Source: an uncultured Spirochaetaceae bacterium
GTDB taxonomy: Bacteria; Spirochaetota; Spirochaetia; Sphaerochaetales; Sphaerochaetaceae
DNA length: 56,938 nt
Direction of reading: 5' to 3'
Assembly: GCA_944389295.1 (NCBI GenBank)
Contig: CALXLV010000012.1
Span: 1 to 56,938, forward strand
Of the stretch, positions 9,801-17,820 are shown piece after piece. Position 1 is the first letter of the stretch. Each line of letters starts with the position of its first letter. The notes beneath the pieces are model-generated. The model ran no database searches and was not told the origin of the DNA. It saw only the letters and a program-made list of their open reading frames with translations. The position numbers were made by a program, and so were the translations under genes.

Positions 9801-10001
9801 AGAGAGGACTTCGAGAACAGCACCAACAGCGGGTTCATCGCATCGGGCGATGAGGTGACGATAAGACTGGACGGAAAGATAATCAATGCGGTAATCGGCA
9901 GGGACGGCGCACTCGAGGGTGATGTGCCGGATGAGATAAAGGCGATCATCGAGGAGGTCTATCTTTCCTATTCCTACCTTCTCGGACCTGTGGAGGAGTG
10001 A
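6825..10001 (+). CDS. ygfK: YgfK, Fe-S flavoprotein oxidoreductase (putative selenate reductase subunit family)
   Basis: 1058 residues. Residues 1-440 form a dihydropyrimidine-dehydrogenase-like barrel (KTVQIMDR, TISTMHGCPP, YSGGADA). Then come a GltD-type domain with Cys motifs (CVESCP, CDHQCQNHC) and two dinucleotide folds, AAVIGAGPAGLAAA near 555 and AVVIGGGNTAMDAARMV near 680. The C-terminal region has two ferredoxin-like 4Fe-4S motifs (CMECSYLCLKCMDVCP and CNECGNCATFCP). Between the FAD domain and the ferredoxin motifs (about residues 838-885) sits an unusual insert rich in His, Cys, Glu and Asp, with three CxC pairs and about nine His. The family belongs to the selenium-linked molybdenum hydroxylase and anaerobic purine degradation loci, probably as an electron-transfer reductase. 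First gene of ygfK-ssnA-ygeY; the next gene starts 1 bp after the stop. Confidence 0.92.
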   Translation: MGDRMRPVPFGELLARIAGELRNHGSVFGIDSSLFFQDRGKKSIRIFSEECTVPAGPAAGPHTQLAQNIIASYLCGARFIELKTVQIMDRLEIAKPCIDARDEGYNVEWSTEFTLEKAYDEYLKAWIILHILEGAMKGRMHHDSSFIFNMSVGYDLKGIKEERMQRFINSMMEAPEGIFRDYLAEAKSILEDDIFEDTVLEGASKRIAGELDKIPRTISKSVTISTMHGCPPGEIEAICSYMLAEKHLDTFVKLNPTLLGYDEARSVLDSHGFGYVVLKRESFEHDLQKKDAFAMLHRLQALAKKEGRGFGAKLTNTLGNANDKGVLPGDEMYMSGRALFPISIRVAQMISEEFDGNMPISYSGGADADSVKGLFEAGIHPITLATDLLKPGGYAKLSQIASILLEADGWEKEKIDTEGIRAIVRKSSESPQYEKGDRALYRSKLPSPLPLTDCFVAPCVESCPIHQDIPDYIALAGEGRWAEAIGLIYLKNALPNITGWICDHQCQNHCARLDYEGPVEIREIKRLAAEKGFKEFHDEIWEKPDEPSDVKAAVIGAGPAGLAAAFFLRRAGFETVLFERSESAGGVVRHAIPSFRIPEEAIDRDVDFIRESGVEFRFSTEKTVAELRKEGYDYIFAAVGAEKPNDPGISGNGRIESAVSFLMRTKRGEERAPGRSAVVIGGGNTAMDAARMVSRCPGVENTVVLYRRTEAEMPADREEYREALEDGVSFRFLSAPSDFTDGVLTVKEMELSDLDASGRRRPVDTGRTYNIPADIVITAIGEKADPEVLRALTSGEGEEDGVFIIGDASTGPSTVVRCIASARDAVDRAIDMVYKAIEEEDEDESECSCHDHHGEECSCGHHHHDECGCDHDHDEEEESEEEDEELRLAEDSFFGNIMKKKGRIRHSEERDDEMFAQIEASRCMECSYLCLKCMDVCPNRANVAIDLRETGLFDDPYQVLHLDAYCNECGNCATFCPHSGRPYKDKFTLFSLREDFENSTNSGFIASGDEVTIRLDGKIINAVIGRDGALEGDVPDEIKAIIEEVYLSYSYLLGPVEE

Positions 10002-10002
10002 T

Positions 10003-11349
10003 ATGGCTGACATAGTGATAAAGAACGCAACGCTCATGGAGACGGAACCGCCGTTCCGCATCACGGAGAATGCTGATCTGGTCATCACCGGCACGATGAT
10101 AGAGAAAGCCGGAAAAGGTGCAGCCGACGGCGTTGAGTGCGCGAAGGTCATCGACGGAAGCGGGAAGATCGTGATTCCCGGAAATGTCTGCGCGCATCAT
10201 CACTACTATTCAGGGCTCTCCAGGGGAATGCTTATCTCCGCCGGGCCGCAGACCGACTTCATTCAGGTGCTGAAGGAGTGGTGGTGGCGCCTTGACAGGG
10301 CGCTTGATGAGGAATCATGCTACTACTCCTCGCTCATCTGCTCCATGGAGGCGATAAGCCAGGGAACGACGGGCGTTGTGGATCATCACGCATCCCCCTC
10401 ATTCATAAAAGGATCGCTCTCCGCGATAGCCAAAGGAATGGAGGATACGGGCATCCGCGGCGTCACATGCTATGAGGTGACCGACAGGAACGGGGGCATG
10501 GATGAGGTCGAACGCGGAGTGGATGAGAACGTCAGGTTCGCCGGCGAGATAGACAGACGCATTGCGGCTGGAGAAGATCCTCTTGTCGAGGCAATGATAG
10601 GCGGACACGCTCCGTTCACTATTCCCGATGAAGGTCTGAGCGCGATGTCTGAGGCCGTGCGGAGCACTGGACGCGGAATGCATATCCATGTCGCTGAGGA
10701 CAGCTATGATTCCGTATGGTCCCACCATTTTCACGGCGACGGCGTCATAGAGCGCCTCGACCGCTACGGACTGCTGGGAGACAACACACTCCTTGTCCAT
10801 GGTGTCGCTCTCAGAAAGAATGAGGTCGACCTTCTCAACGAGCGCGGCTGTTTCCTTGCCCATAACGGACGCTCGAACATGAACAACCACGTTGGCTACT
10901 TCCCGTATCTTGCCGATGTCAGGAAACTGGTGATAGGCACCGACGGCTGCGGCGGCAATATGTTCGAGGAGCTGAAGATCGATTTCTTCAAGAATAAGGA
11001 TGCCGGAGGCGAGTGGTGGCCGGCGGATTTCCTTGGTGCACTCTCCAGGGGAAACAGGCTGCTTGAGTCGGCATTCAGAAAGAGGATAAAGGTCGGCAAG
11101 CTGGAACCGGGATACAGGGCGGATATTGCTGTCCTTGACTATAAGGCGCCGACGCCTCTCAGAAGCGAGAATGCCGCAGCTCATTTCGTATGGGGAATGT
11201 GCTCGGCCAATGTGGAGTCGACCATCGTCAACGGCAGGCTTCTCTACGAGAACAGGCGCTTCACCGCACTCGATGCGGAGCGTATATTCAGCGAGGCCAG
11301 GCGCGTGGCGGAACGTGTCTGGGCAAGAGCGGACAAGATCAAAGCATAA
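10003..11349 (+). CDS. ssnA: SsnA, putative aminohydrolase of the amidohydrolase superfamily
   Basis: 448 residues. Amidohydrolase barrel with metal ligands visible in order: VCAHHHYYSGLSRGM (HxH-type motif after the first strand), HAPFTI, HIHVAEDSYD, LVHGVAL, and the catalytic Asp in IGTDGCGGN. Relatives deaminate or hydrolyse purine and pyrimidine-type rings; SsnA itself is a member of the purine/selenium cluster of E. coli and gut anaerobes. ATG 10003 sits in GGAGTGATATGG, 1 bp after the ygfK stop, and the downstream ygeY follows after 10 bases, so the genes are co-transcribed. The exact substrate is not established from sequence. Confidence 0.9.
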   Translation: MADIVIKNATLMETEPPFRITENADLVITGTMIEKAGKGAADGVECAKVIDGSGKIVIPGNVCAHHHYYSGLSRGMLISAGPQTDFIQVLKEWWWRLDRALDEESCYYSSLICSMEAISQGTTGVVDHHASPSFIKGSLSAIAKGMEDTGIRGVTCYEVTDRNGGMDEVERGVDENVRFAGEIDRRIAAGEDPLVEAMIGGHAPFTIPDEGLSAMSEAVRSTGRGMHIHVAEDSYDSVWSHHFHGDGVIERLDRYGLLGDNTLLVHGVALRKNEVDLLNERGCFLAHNGRSNMNNHVGYFPYLADVRKLVIGTDGCGGNMFEELKIDFFKNKDAGGEWWPADFLGALSRGNRLLESAFRKRIKVGKLEPGYRADIAVLDYKAPTPLRSENAAAHFVWGMCSANVESTIVNGRLLYENRRFTALDAERIFSEARRVAERVWARADKIKA

Positions 11350-11359
11350 GGAGTCAATA

Positions 11360-12580
11360 ATGATCAGAGACAGAATCGTGGAACTGGCTGAGAAGTATCG
11401 TGATTATACAGCTCAGAATCTCTCGAAGCTCGTACAGACGAAGAGCTACAGCTCGAAGGAGGAGGATGTATGCCGTCTTATCGTCAAGCTCTGCGAGGAA
11501 GCGGGATTTGATGAGGTGAAGATAGAGGGGCTCGGCTCGGTTGTGGGCAGGGTAGGCAATGGCCCGAAGAAGCTCGCGTTCGATGCCCATATCGATACAG
11601 TTGAGGTCGGAAACCTCAAGAACTGGGATTTCGATCCCTTCTCAGGAGCTATAGAGGACGGACTTGTGAAGGGCCGCGGCGCATCCGACCAGAAGGGAGG
11701 AGCCGCTTCGATGATCACGGCCGGACGCATGCTGAAAGAACTCGGCTACGGCGGGGAATACACAATCTACTTCACATTCACTGTCATGGAAGAGGACTGT
11801 GACGGAATGTGCTGGAAGTACATGATAGAGGAGGAGGGGCTTAAGCCTGATCTTATCGTCTCCACCGAGCCCACAAGCTGCCGTCTCTACCGCGGCCACA
11901 GGGGAAGAATGGAGATAAGGGTTATCCTGAGAGGCATCTCATGCCATGGCTCTGCGCCGGAGCGCGGTGTTTCCGCAGCCTACAAGGCGGCAAGGGCGGC
12001 GCTTGCGATCGAGCAGCTGAACAAGGATCTAAGGCCCGATGATGACAACTTCCTCGGAAAGGGAACAATAACGGTCTCGCAGATCGATGTCAGAGGACCT
12101 TCTCAGTGCGCTGTGCCTGACTATGCGATGCTCTACTGCGACCGCCGCCTCACATGGGGAGAGGATGCGGACCTCGCGATCAGCCAGGTGAAGGAGTATG
12201 TTTCGAAGGCGACCGGCGACAGCCCGGATGAGATCGTCGTAGAGATGCCGGACTATGACAAGATTGCATGGACGGGGACGAAGTATTCGCAGGAACTCTA
12301 CTTCCCGACATGGAAGCTCGATGAGTCGCATCCGCTTGTCCAGGCCGGAATAAAGGATTATGAGGAGCTCTTCGGGAAGAAGCCTGTCGTCGACAAGTGG
12401 ACTTTCTCAACGAACCTTGTCGCCACTACGGGACGCCACAAGATACCCGCCATCGGTTTCGGCCCCGGAGATGAGGCGCAGGCCCATGCTCCCAATGAGA
12501 TCAACAGAGTGGAGGATCTTGTCATCTGCTCCAAGTTCTACGCAATGCTTCCTTTCGCTCTTGAAGGAAAGACGGAGTGA
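11360..12580 (+). CDS. ygeY: YgeY family selenium-metabolism-linked M20 hydrolase
   Basis: 406 residues. ATG 11360 follows AAGGAGT at 11348-11354; the frame extends further upstream inside ssnA but without a start signal. M20/DapE-type zinc hydrolase: DAHIDTVEVG (first metal His/Asp), GRGASDQKGG (bridging Asp), EEDCDGM (general base and ligand Glu), STEPT, and a dimerisation (lid) domain at about 180-300. M20 enzymes cleave amide bonds of small acyl or carbamoyl amino acids. In purine degradation clusters YgeY accompanies YgeX and YgeW, consistent with a role on an open-ring intermediate. The stop overlaps the start of the next gene (GTGA). Confidence 0.9.
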   Translation: MIRDRIVELAEKYRDYTAQNLSKLVQTKSYSSKEEDVCRLIVKLCEEAGFDEVKIEGLGSVVGRVGNGPKKLAFDAHIDTVEVGNLKNWDFDPFSGAIEDGLVKGRGASDQKGGAASMITAGRMLKELGYGGEYTIYFTFTVMEEDCDGMCWKYMIEEEGLKPDLIVSTEPTSCRLYRGHRGRMEIRVILRGISCHGSAPERGVSAAYKAARAALAIEQLNKDLRPDDDNFLGKGTITVSQIDVRGPSQCAVPDYAMLYCDRRLTWGEDADLAISQVKEYVSKATGDSPDEIVVEMPDYDKIAWTGTKYSQELYFPTWKLDESHPLVQAGIKDYEELFGKKPVVDKWTFSTNLVATTGRHKIPAIGFGPGDEAQAHAPNEINRVEDLVICSKFYAMLPFALEGKTE

Positions 12581-13155
12581 CGGAGGATATATTCGCCCGC
12601 ATGGAATCGGGGGAGATCTACGATCCCTCCGATCCCGAGATAATGAAGGTGCAGCTCGGGAGGCTCTCGATGCTGCGCCTTTTCAATTCTATTGATCCCG
12701 AAGATACAGAGGCGCGTGCGGAGGCGATGAGAAGGATGTTCGCCTCAGTCGGCACGGACAGTTACATTGAGACGCCGTTCTATGCGAACTGGGCCGGGCT
12801 GAGAGTGCATCTCGGCGAGAGAGTCTATATAAACTTCCTCTGCGTCATGGTGGATGACGGCCATATATGGATTGGCGACAGGACGATGATAGGGCCGCGC
12901 GTCACGATTTCCACAGGAACCCATCCTCTCGATCCTGCTCTCAGAGCGGAGGGGCTGCAGTACAACAGGGATGTGCATATCGGAAAGGATGTGTGGATTG
13001 GCGCCGGAGCCGTGATAAATCCAGGCGTCACGATAGGGGACGGCTCAGTGATAGGAGCCGGGAGCGTCGTCACCCGCGATATCCCGCCATTCTCCGTGGC
13101 TTACGGCGTGCCCGCGAGGGTTGTGCGTTCAGTCAAGGAAGGCGCGGAGATCTGA
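12577..13155 (+). CDS. Maltose/galactoside O-acetyltransferase family (LacA/Maa/NodL), hexapeptide repeat
   Basis: 192 residues. GTG 12577 overlaps the ygeY stop by 4 bases; it gives the N-terminus TEDIFARMESGEIYD, which aligns with the usual TE-(K/R)-x-K-M-xxGE start of the family, whereas ATG 12601 would cut it. Left-handed beta-helix hexapeptide repeats run from about residue 75 to 180 (IWIGDRTMIGPRVTI, VWIGAGAVINPGVTIGDGS, VIGAGSVVTRDIPP). The catalytic His is in STGTHPLD. It transfers acetyl from acetyl-CoA to a sugar-like hydroxyl. Its place in the ygfK operon is odd and may be incidental. It overlaps the convergent gene at 13129 by 27 bases. Confidence 0.85.
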   Translation: MTEDIFARMESGEIYDPSDPEIMKVQLGRLSMLRLFNSIDPEDTEARAEAMRRMFASVGTDSYIETPFYANWAGLRVHLGERVYINFLCVMVDDGHIWIGDRTMIGPRVTISTGTHPLDPALRAEGLQYNRDVHIGKDVWIGAGAVINPGVTIGDGSVIGAGSVVTRDIPPFSVAYGVPARVVRSVKEGAEI

Positions 13156-13908
13156 GACGAGCTTCTCAAGCGCCGGAACATAGTTCTCGTCTCCGATGCT
13201 TTCTATCGCATTCCTGATATCTTCATCAAAGTTTTCAGGGAGTTTCCCGCACAAAAGATGTGCGTACTCCATAAGTTTCTTCTCTCCCGGGTGGAGAATT
13301 CTGCTGTATGCGAAGATGATGTCGAATACCGAGGCGAGGATTGCCGCGAGGCGGTGGTTCATGCTGACAATATCGCAGCGTTTCCAGGCTAGGGCCGCCT
13401 GTATCATGAAAGTGGCCTTGCCCTCTCCGTCTATGATTGAGAGGTTCTTCCCGATTATCCTCTCCCTCAGTGTCTCGGGATAGTTTCCGTGCGTTTCCGC
13501 CTGCAGCGCGGAGAACCACCCGTTCCTGTCGAAGAGTATCTCCGATGTGCTGATGTTGTGTATGAAGCAGGTAGTGTAGCCGAGTCTGGCGTTGTGCTTC
13601 CGCCAGACATCGTCAACCTCACGCTCTGTCCACTCCAGCGATCTGTACATTAGGTCATAGACGCTTCCGTCCTCTCCTGCGGCCTCATCGCCCTCTTCAA
13701 AAGGCGAGCAGCTGATCGATACCGACGGGAAGATTCCGGAAAGAATCTCCTCGCGCCTCTCCGGCGGAACCGGCTCTGATGAGTAGACATAGATGTCGTA
13801 ATCCGAATCGCTGTCGTTTATCATGCATGTCCTGGAGCCGGAGAGGGCAACTGCCTCCACCATCGGAAGGAGCGAGAAACCTGATGTGATTCTTTCCAGA
13901 TCGTTCAT
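13129..13908 (-). CDS. Nucleotidyltransferase-fold protein (DUF4037-like)
   Basis: 259 residues. The N-terminus has the polymerase-beta-type signature GSRTCMINDSDSDYDIYVY (GS motif, then DxD at about residues 36-38), followed by an alpha-helical C-terminal region with AALAWKRCDI and many hydrophobic helices. Such proteins transfer nucleotidyl groups to small molecules or proteins; no substrate can be named. ATG 13908 lies 7 bases after the stop of the small gene upstream on the same strand (13916-14173) and has no clear Shine-Dalgarno, suggesting translational coupling. Confidence 0.75.
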   Translation of the reverse strand: MNDLERITSGFSLLPMVEAVALSGSRTCMINDSDSDYDIYVYSSEPVPPERREEILSGIFPSVSISCSPFEEGDEAAGEDGSVYDLMYRSLEWTEREVDDVWRKHNARLGYTTCFIHNISTSEILFDRNGWFSALQAETHGNYPETLRERIIGKNLSIIDGEGKATFMIQAALAWKRCDIVSMNHRLAAILASVFDIIFAYSRILHPGEKKLMEYAHLLCGKLPENFDEDIRNAIESIGDENYVPALEKLVSDLRAFLD

Positions 13909-13915
13909 AGTTCTG

Positions 13916-14173
13916 CTATTTTATCTCGTCCCAGGCGAGGTTGCCTTCCTTGTCCGTGTAGGTGTAGGCGATTGCATAGTAGATTATGGGGTCCTTGGTT
14001 TTCCACCTCCTGTACGCTGCTGAGACGGCGGATGCCATACCTCTGTTGTTGACATAGTCCTTGCCCCTGTCGAGCATTATCGCCCTCAGCGACCCGAGCG
14101 ATATCTGGATTTTCTTAGAGTAGAGAGCTATTGCAAGCTCGCCGATGAAATCATAGATCTCTTCGTTGGTCAT
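13916..14173 (-). CDS. Small uncharacterised protein (85 aa) paired with the nucleotidyltransferase
   Basis: Starts at ATG 14173 (MTNEEIYDFIGELA) with AGGAGGAAC immediately upstream on this strand; a longer frame upstream lacks a start signal. 85 residues, mostly predicted helix, basic in the middle (LDRGKDYVNNRG, AAYRRWKTKD), no Cys and no membrane segment. I recognise no family. It is the first gene of a two-gene unit with the nucleotidyltransferase, lying between two forward-strand purine operons. Confidence 0.6.
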   Translation of the reverse strand: MTNEEIYDFIGELAIALYSKKIQISLGSLRAIMLDRGKDYVNNRGMASAVSAAYRRWKTKDPIIYYAIAYTYTDKEGNLAWDEIK

Positions 14174-14258
14174 AGTTGTTCCTCCTCTGACGATTGTAAA
14201 CCACTCAAAGTGAGGAGACAACGCCGCATATCTCTTTCCTGAAATAGTTTCACTCCCT

Positions 14259-14273
14259 GTTGCATTCTGTTGT
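14259..14273 (+). promoter_or_regulatory. GTTGC-N5-GTTGT direct repeat upstream of the Mo hydroxylase operon
   Basis: GTTGC at 14259-14263 and GTTGT at 14269-14273. The central 14 bases are identical to the site upstream of ygfK (GTTGCATTCTGTTG). Confidence 0.5.
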
Positions 14274-14336
14274 ATAATGCAGGAGAGAAATATTGAAAGC
14301 TGGATAAATGCTCATTATGCAAGAAAAAGCATAATG
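14273..14336 (+). promoter_or_regulatory. Mo hydroxylase promoter region with an 8-bp inverted repeat
   Basis: Two candidate promoters are visible: a perfect TATAAT at 14273-14278 with a poor -35, and TTGAAA (14293-14298), 17-bp spacer, TATGCA (14316-14321). CATTATGC (14313-14320) and GCATAATG (14329-14336) form a perfect inverted repeat with an 8-base loop just before the GGAGG at 14341. It could be an operator or a leader hairpin near the ribosome binding site. Confidence 0.45.
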
Positions 14337-14349
14337 GATTGGAGGAAAG

Positions 14350-16491
14350 ATGCCGGTGACAGGTATTGATGACAGGATAGTCAGGACCGATGCTGCGGCA
14401 AAGGCGAGGGGAGAGGCGAAGTACGCCTGCGACCTGAGTTTTCCCGATATGCTCTATGCGTATATGGTCCGTTCGTCCATCCCGCGCGGGACGATTGACT
14501 CGGTCAAGGTTCCGACTCTGCCCGATGGCTACTATTTCATTTCCGCAGAGGACATTCCTCCTGAGGGAAAGAACGAGCTCTGGATGATCCAGAAGGACTG
14601 GAGGTGCTTCGCTGAGGGCGATGTGAGGTATGTGGGAGAAACCATAGGACTTCTTGTCGGCCCTGACAGGAACATGCTGAAATATCTTCTCGATCATCTG
14701 GAGATAAAGTACACGGAAGGCGTTCCGGCCGTCACCATAGATGATGCGATAGCGTGCAAGGGCGGCCCGATCGTCGGAGAGGACAACATACACTGCCAGC
14801 TTTACGTCGAGAAGGGAAAGCCGATGAGCGAGGTATTCGCTGAGGCCGACTCGATCTTCGAGGAGACGATAGAGACAGGTTTCCAGGAGCATGTGCATCT
14901 CGAGACCAACGCCGCGATAGTCACTGAGGAGGACGGACATTACGTATTCTATGTATCTGCCCAGTGCCCGTTCTATGTGCGCAAGTCCGTGGCAGGCCTT
15001 CTCGGCCTGAATCCCGAGGACATCATCGTGCGCCAGACAACGACAGGCGGAGCGTTCGGCGGCAAGGAGCACTTCCCGGATGTTCTCTGCGGACCTCTCC
15101 TTGTAGCGGAGCACCGCATACACAAGCCGATAAAGCTGATCTTCGACAGGGAAGAGGACATGCTCTACTCAGTGAAGCGTCATCCGTCGAAGGTCACATA
15201 CAAGACAGCTCTGGACAAGGACGGGAACATCCTCGGCATCGAGGGGCTTGTCTACTACAACTGCGGAGCATACCTCTCGTCGTCGTATGTCGTCCTGCAG
15301 AGGGGAGTATTTCATGCGAACGGAGTTTATGACTTCCCCAATACCTACGTTAAGGGCATAGGAGTCGCCACGAACACATTCCCCTCCGATGCGTTCAGAG
15401 GATTCGGAGCGCCGCAGACGCTCTTCGCCATCGAGACGCACCTTGATCATATCGCGAGGAAGTTCGGCTTCGATCCTGCGGAGTACAAATCCAGATACTT
15501 CATAAAGCAGGGAGGCGAGACGATCACGAACGGTCACATAGTGGAGCGCGTGATGCTTCCCGAGATGATGAAGCAGGTCGTGGATGCCTCTGATTATTTC
15601 CGCAAGGCGAAGGAATACGGAACAGGGTCGGGAAAGGGAATCGGAATATCGTTCTACAACCACGGCGGAGCGTTCACCGGCAACGGCGAGCAGGCTATCA
15701 TCAAGGCGCATGCCCGCCTTGTAAAGACAGGCGGCAGGGTCCGCATCGAGGTAGGATCGACGGAGATGGGGCAGGGCTTCCAGACCGCGCTGCGCAAGAT
15801 CGCGGCGGCGACGCTCGGCATCTCTATCGATCAGATCGACTACGATAATCCCGACACGTCAAAGGTATGCGACTCCGGTCCGACTGCGGCATCCCGATCG
15901 ACGATGATCGTCGGACGCCTTGTGCAGAGATGCGGCGAGGAGATGAAAGAGAGATGGGACGAAGGCGATTTCTCCGTCGAGAAGGAGTATGAGCATCCTG
16001 AAGGCCATCCCTGGGATCAGAGCACATTCCGCGGCGATGCCTATCTCGGCTACGGCTGGGGATGCGCGGTGGTCGAGGTCGAGGCTGACAGGCTGACGAA
16101 TGAGATAAAGGTCACCGGAATCTGGTCAAGCCATGATATCGGACACGCCATAGACGAGCTTATCGTCCACGGACAGATAAACGGCGGAATCGCCCAGTCG
16201 ATAGGCTATGCCGCTATGGAGAAGATGGAGAACAGGAACGGGCATTTCAGACAGTCGTCGATGTCCGATTACGTCATCCCGACAAGCATGGAGTTCCCCG
16301 AGCAGAAGTGGTTCCTCGTCGAGAATCCATATCAGTGGGGGCCGTTCGGCGCGAAGGGAATGGGAGAGCTTGTTTTCAACGGAGCCGATGCGGCTTACAT
16401 CGATGCGGTGGAGAGGGCGCTGGGCATAACGGTAAGAAGGATACCGATGCCGCCTGAGGACATAGAGGAGGCACTTGCAGATGCTCAGTAA
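14350..16491 (+). CDS. xdhA: Molybdenum hydroxylase large (Mo-binding) subunit, xanthine dehydrogenase family
   Basis: 713 residues, the usual size of a stand-alone Mo subunit. Visible motifs: VPAVTIDDA and QEHVHLETNAAI of the first domain, QTTTGGAFGGKE (about residue 235) for pterin binding, FRGFGAPQ (about 350), GSTEMGQGFQT near 475, and the catalytic Glu in PFGAKGMGEL near the C-terminus. Such enzymes hydroxylate purines or other N-heterocycles at a Mo-cytidine-dinucleotide cofactor; near selD/yqeB the Mo site may carry selenium. ATG 14350 follows GGAGGAAAG. Order here is Mo, 2Fe-2S, FAD. The 2Fe-2S subunit start overlaps its stop by 11 bases. Confidence 0.92.
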   Translation: MPVTGIDDRIVRTDAAAKARGEAKYACDLSFPDMLYAYMVRSSIPRGTIDSVKVPTLPDGYYFISAEDIPPEGKNELWMIQKDWRCFAEGDVRYVGETIGLLVGPDRNMLKYLLDHLEIKYTEGVPAVTIDDAIACKGGPIVGEDNIHCQLYVEKGKPMSEVFAEADSIFEETIETGFQEHVHLETNAAIVTEEDGHYVFYVSAQCPFYVRKSVAGLLGLNPEDIIVRQTTTGGAFGGKEHFPDVLCGPLLVAEHRIHKPIKLIFDREEDMLYSVKRHPSKVTYKTALDKDGNILGIEGLVYYNCGAYLSSSYVVLQRGVFHANGVYDFPNTYVKGIGVATNTFPSDAFRGFGAPQTLFAIETHLDHIARKFGFDPAEYKSRYFIKQGGETITNGHIVERVMLPEMMKQVVDASDYFRKAKEYGTGSGKGIGISFYNHGGAFTGNGEQAIIKAHARLVKTGGRVRIEVGSTEMGQGFQTALRKIAAATLGISIDQIDYDNPDTSKVCDSGPTAASRSTMIVGRLVQRCGEEMKERWDEGDFSVEKEYEHPEGHPWDQSTFRGDAYLGYGWGCAVVEVEADRLTNEIKVTGIWSSHDIGHAIDELIVHGQINGGIAQSIGYAAMEKMENRNGHFRQSSMSDYVIPTSMEFPEQKWFLVENPYQWGPFGAKGMGELVFNGADAAYIDAVERALGITVRRIPMPPEDIEEALADAQ

Positions 16492-16960
16492 GATAGAGTT
16501 CAAGGTAAATGGCAGGAATACGGTTTTCAGCGGCAATCCGCTTACGCGTCTTATCGATGTGCTCCGCGAGGATCTCGGTCTGACGGGCGTCAAGGAAGGC
16601 TGCGGCGAGGGTGAGTGCGGCGCATGTTCTGTCATAAAGGACGGAAAGCTCGTTACAAGCTGCATAATCCCAGTCGGAGCTGTCAATGGTTCGGAGATAT
16701 ACACGATAGAGGGAATCCGCGACACGGAGAAGGGTAAATGCCTTGTTGAATCATTTGCGGAGGGCGGTGCCGTTCAGTGCGGCTTCTGCATTCCCGGCAT
16801 GGTGATGGCTGCCTACGCGCTGCTTTCCGAGAATCCCCATCCGACGGATGAGGAGATAAGGAAGGGAATCAGCGGCAACATCTGCAGATGCACAGGCTAT
16901 GACCTTATCGTCGCAAGCATCAGGCTTGCAGCTGACAAGGGAGGCGATCTATGGGCATGA
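16481..16960 (+). CDS. xdhC: Molybdenum hydroxylase 2Fe-2S subunit
   Basis: 159 residues. ATG 16481 is preceded by GAGGAGG (16465-16471); a TTG at 16475 is less likely. Plant-ferredoxin-type cluster: GCGEGECGACSV plus the later Cys in VTSCIIPV. Second helical-domain cluster: QCGFCIPGM and GNICRCTGYD. All eight cysteines are present, unlike the N-terminus of the XdhD homolog encoded 2 kb downstream. It passes electrons from the Mo site to the FAD subunit. The stop overlaps the FAD subunit start by 10 bases. Confidence 0.95.
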   Translation: MLSKIEFKVNGRNTVFSGNPLTRLIDVLREDLGLTGVKEGCGEGECGACSVIKDGKLVTSCIIPVGAVNGSEIYTIEGIRDTEKGKCLVESFAEGGAVQCGFCIPGMVMAAYALLSENPHPTDEEIRKGISGNICRCTGYDLIVASIRLAADKGGDLWA

Positions 16961-17820
16961 CATACATACCTTCTGCACTTTCTGAGGCGCTTCAGCTCAG
17001 GGCCGGCACGGGTGCAAGGCCGCTTGCCGGCGGCACCGACATGATGGTTCAGGCAAAGAGGGGAATAGGGCTTGCCCCGGAGTTCCCATACCCTGTAATG
17101 ATCATCTCAGGTCTTGATGAGCTTAAAGGAATAAAAGCCCGTGAGGACGGCACTGTGGAGATCGGAGCGCTCTCGACGCCTGCTGAGATCGCGGCATCTC
17201 CTCTTGTTCCCTGGCATGTACGCATGGCGGCTGCGGGAATGGGTGCGGTGGCGCTCAGGAACAGCGCCACGATAGGAGGAAACATCGGCAATGCATCGCC
17301 GAAGGGCGATCTGCCGCAGCCTCTCATCCTTCTGGAGGCCGAGGTTATCCTCGTCTCGATGCACGGTGAGAAGAAGATGCTTCTCGATGACTTCATCCTT
17401 GGCTCGAAGAAAACCGCTCTCAGGGATGATGAGCTGATAAAGAGTATCCTCATACCTCCTCACAGCTTCACATACAGCTATTACAGGAAGATAGGCATGA
17501 GGAGGGCCAACGCCATATCGAAGCTTTCGCTCTCAGCGGCAGCCGTGGTCAAGGACGGGGAGATCGTTGATTTCCGCGCCGCATCCGGAGCAGCCGGCCC
17601 CAAGGTCATACGCTCTCATGAGGCCGAAGCGATGATAAAAGGCCATAGAACAGAGGAGATTCCGGATATTCTTGATGGATTCCTTGCGGCATGGGACGGC
17701 GCGATATCGCCGCACGCGATGCCAGTCTACAGAAGGAACACGACGAAGAGAATGCTTTCTTTCTTCCTGGAGAGCATTTTCAATGGTTCCGAGCCGGGGA
17801 TTATCGGCGGGGAGGTTTGA
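16951..17820 (+). CDS. xdhB: Molybdenum hydroxylase FAD-binding subunit
   Basis: 289 residues, with start supported by AAGGGAGG. FAD-binding motifs PLAGGTDMMVQ (about residue 25) and ALRNSATIGGNIGNASPKGD (about 105), followed by the CO-dehydrogenase flavoprotein C-terminal domain (ISKLSLSAAAVV). Completes a heterotrimeric Mo/Fe-S/FAD enzyme with the two preceding genes. The last base of its stop is the first base of the next start (TGATG). Confidence 0.93.
   Translation: MGMTYIPSALSEALQLRAGTGARPLAGGTDMMVQAKRGIGLAPEFPYPVMIISGLDELKGIKAREDGTVEIGALSTPAEIAASPLVPWHVRMAAAGMGAVALRNSATIGGNIGNASPKGDLPQPLILLEAEVILVSMHGEKKMLLDDFILGSKKTALRDDELIKSILIPPHSFTYSYYRKIGMRRANAISKLSLSAAAVVKDGEIVDFRAASGAAGPKVIRSHEAEAMIKGHRTEEIPDILDGFLAAWDGAISPHAMPVYRRNTTKRMLSFFLESIFNGSEPGIIGGEV

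Noticed and set aside
14170..15123. Reverse-strand open frame of 317 codons opposite the start of the Mo subunit
   Set aside because: Overlaps both the Mo subunit and the control region; composition is that of a shadow frame.
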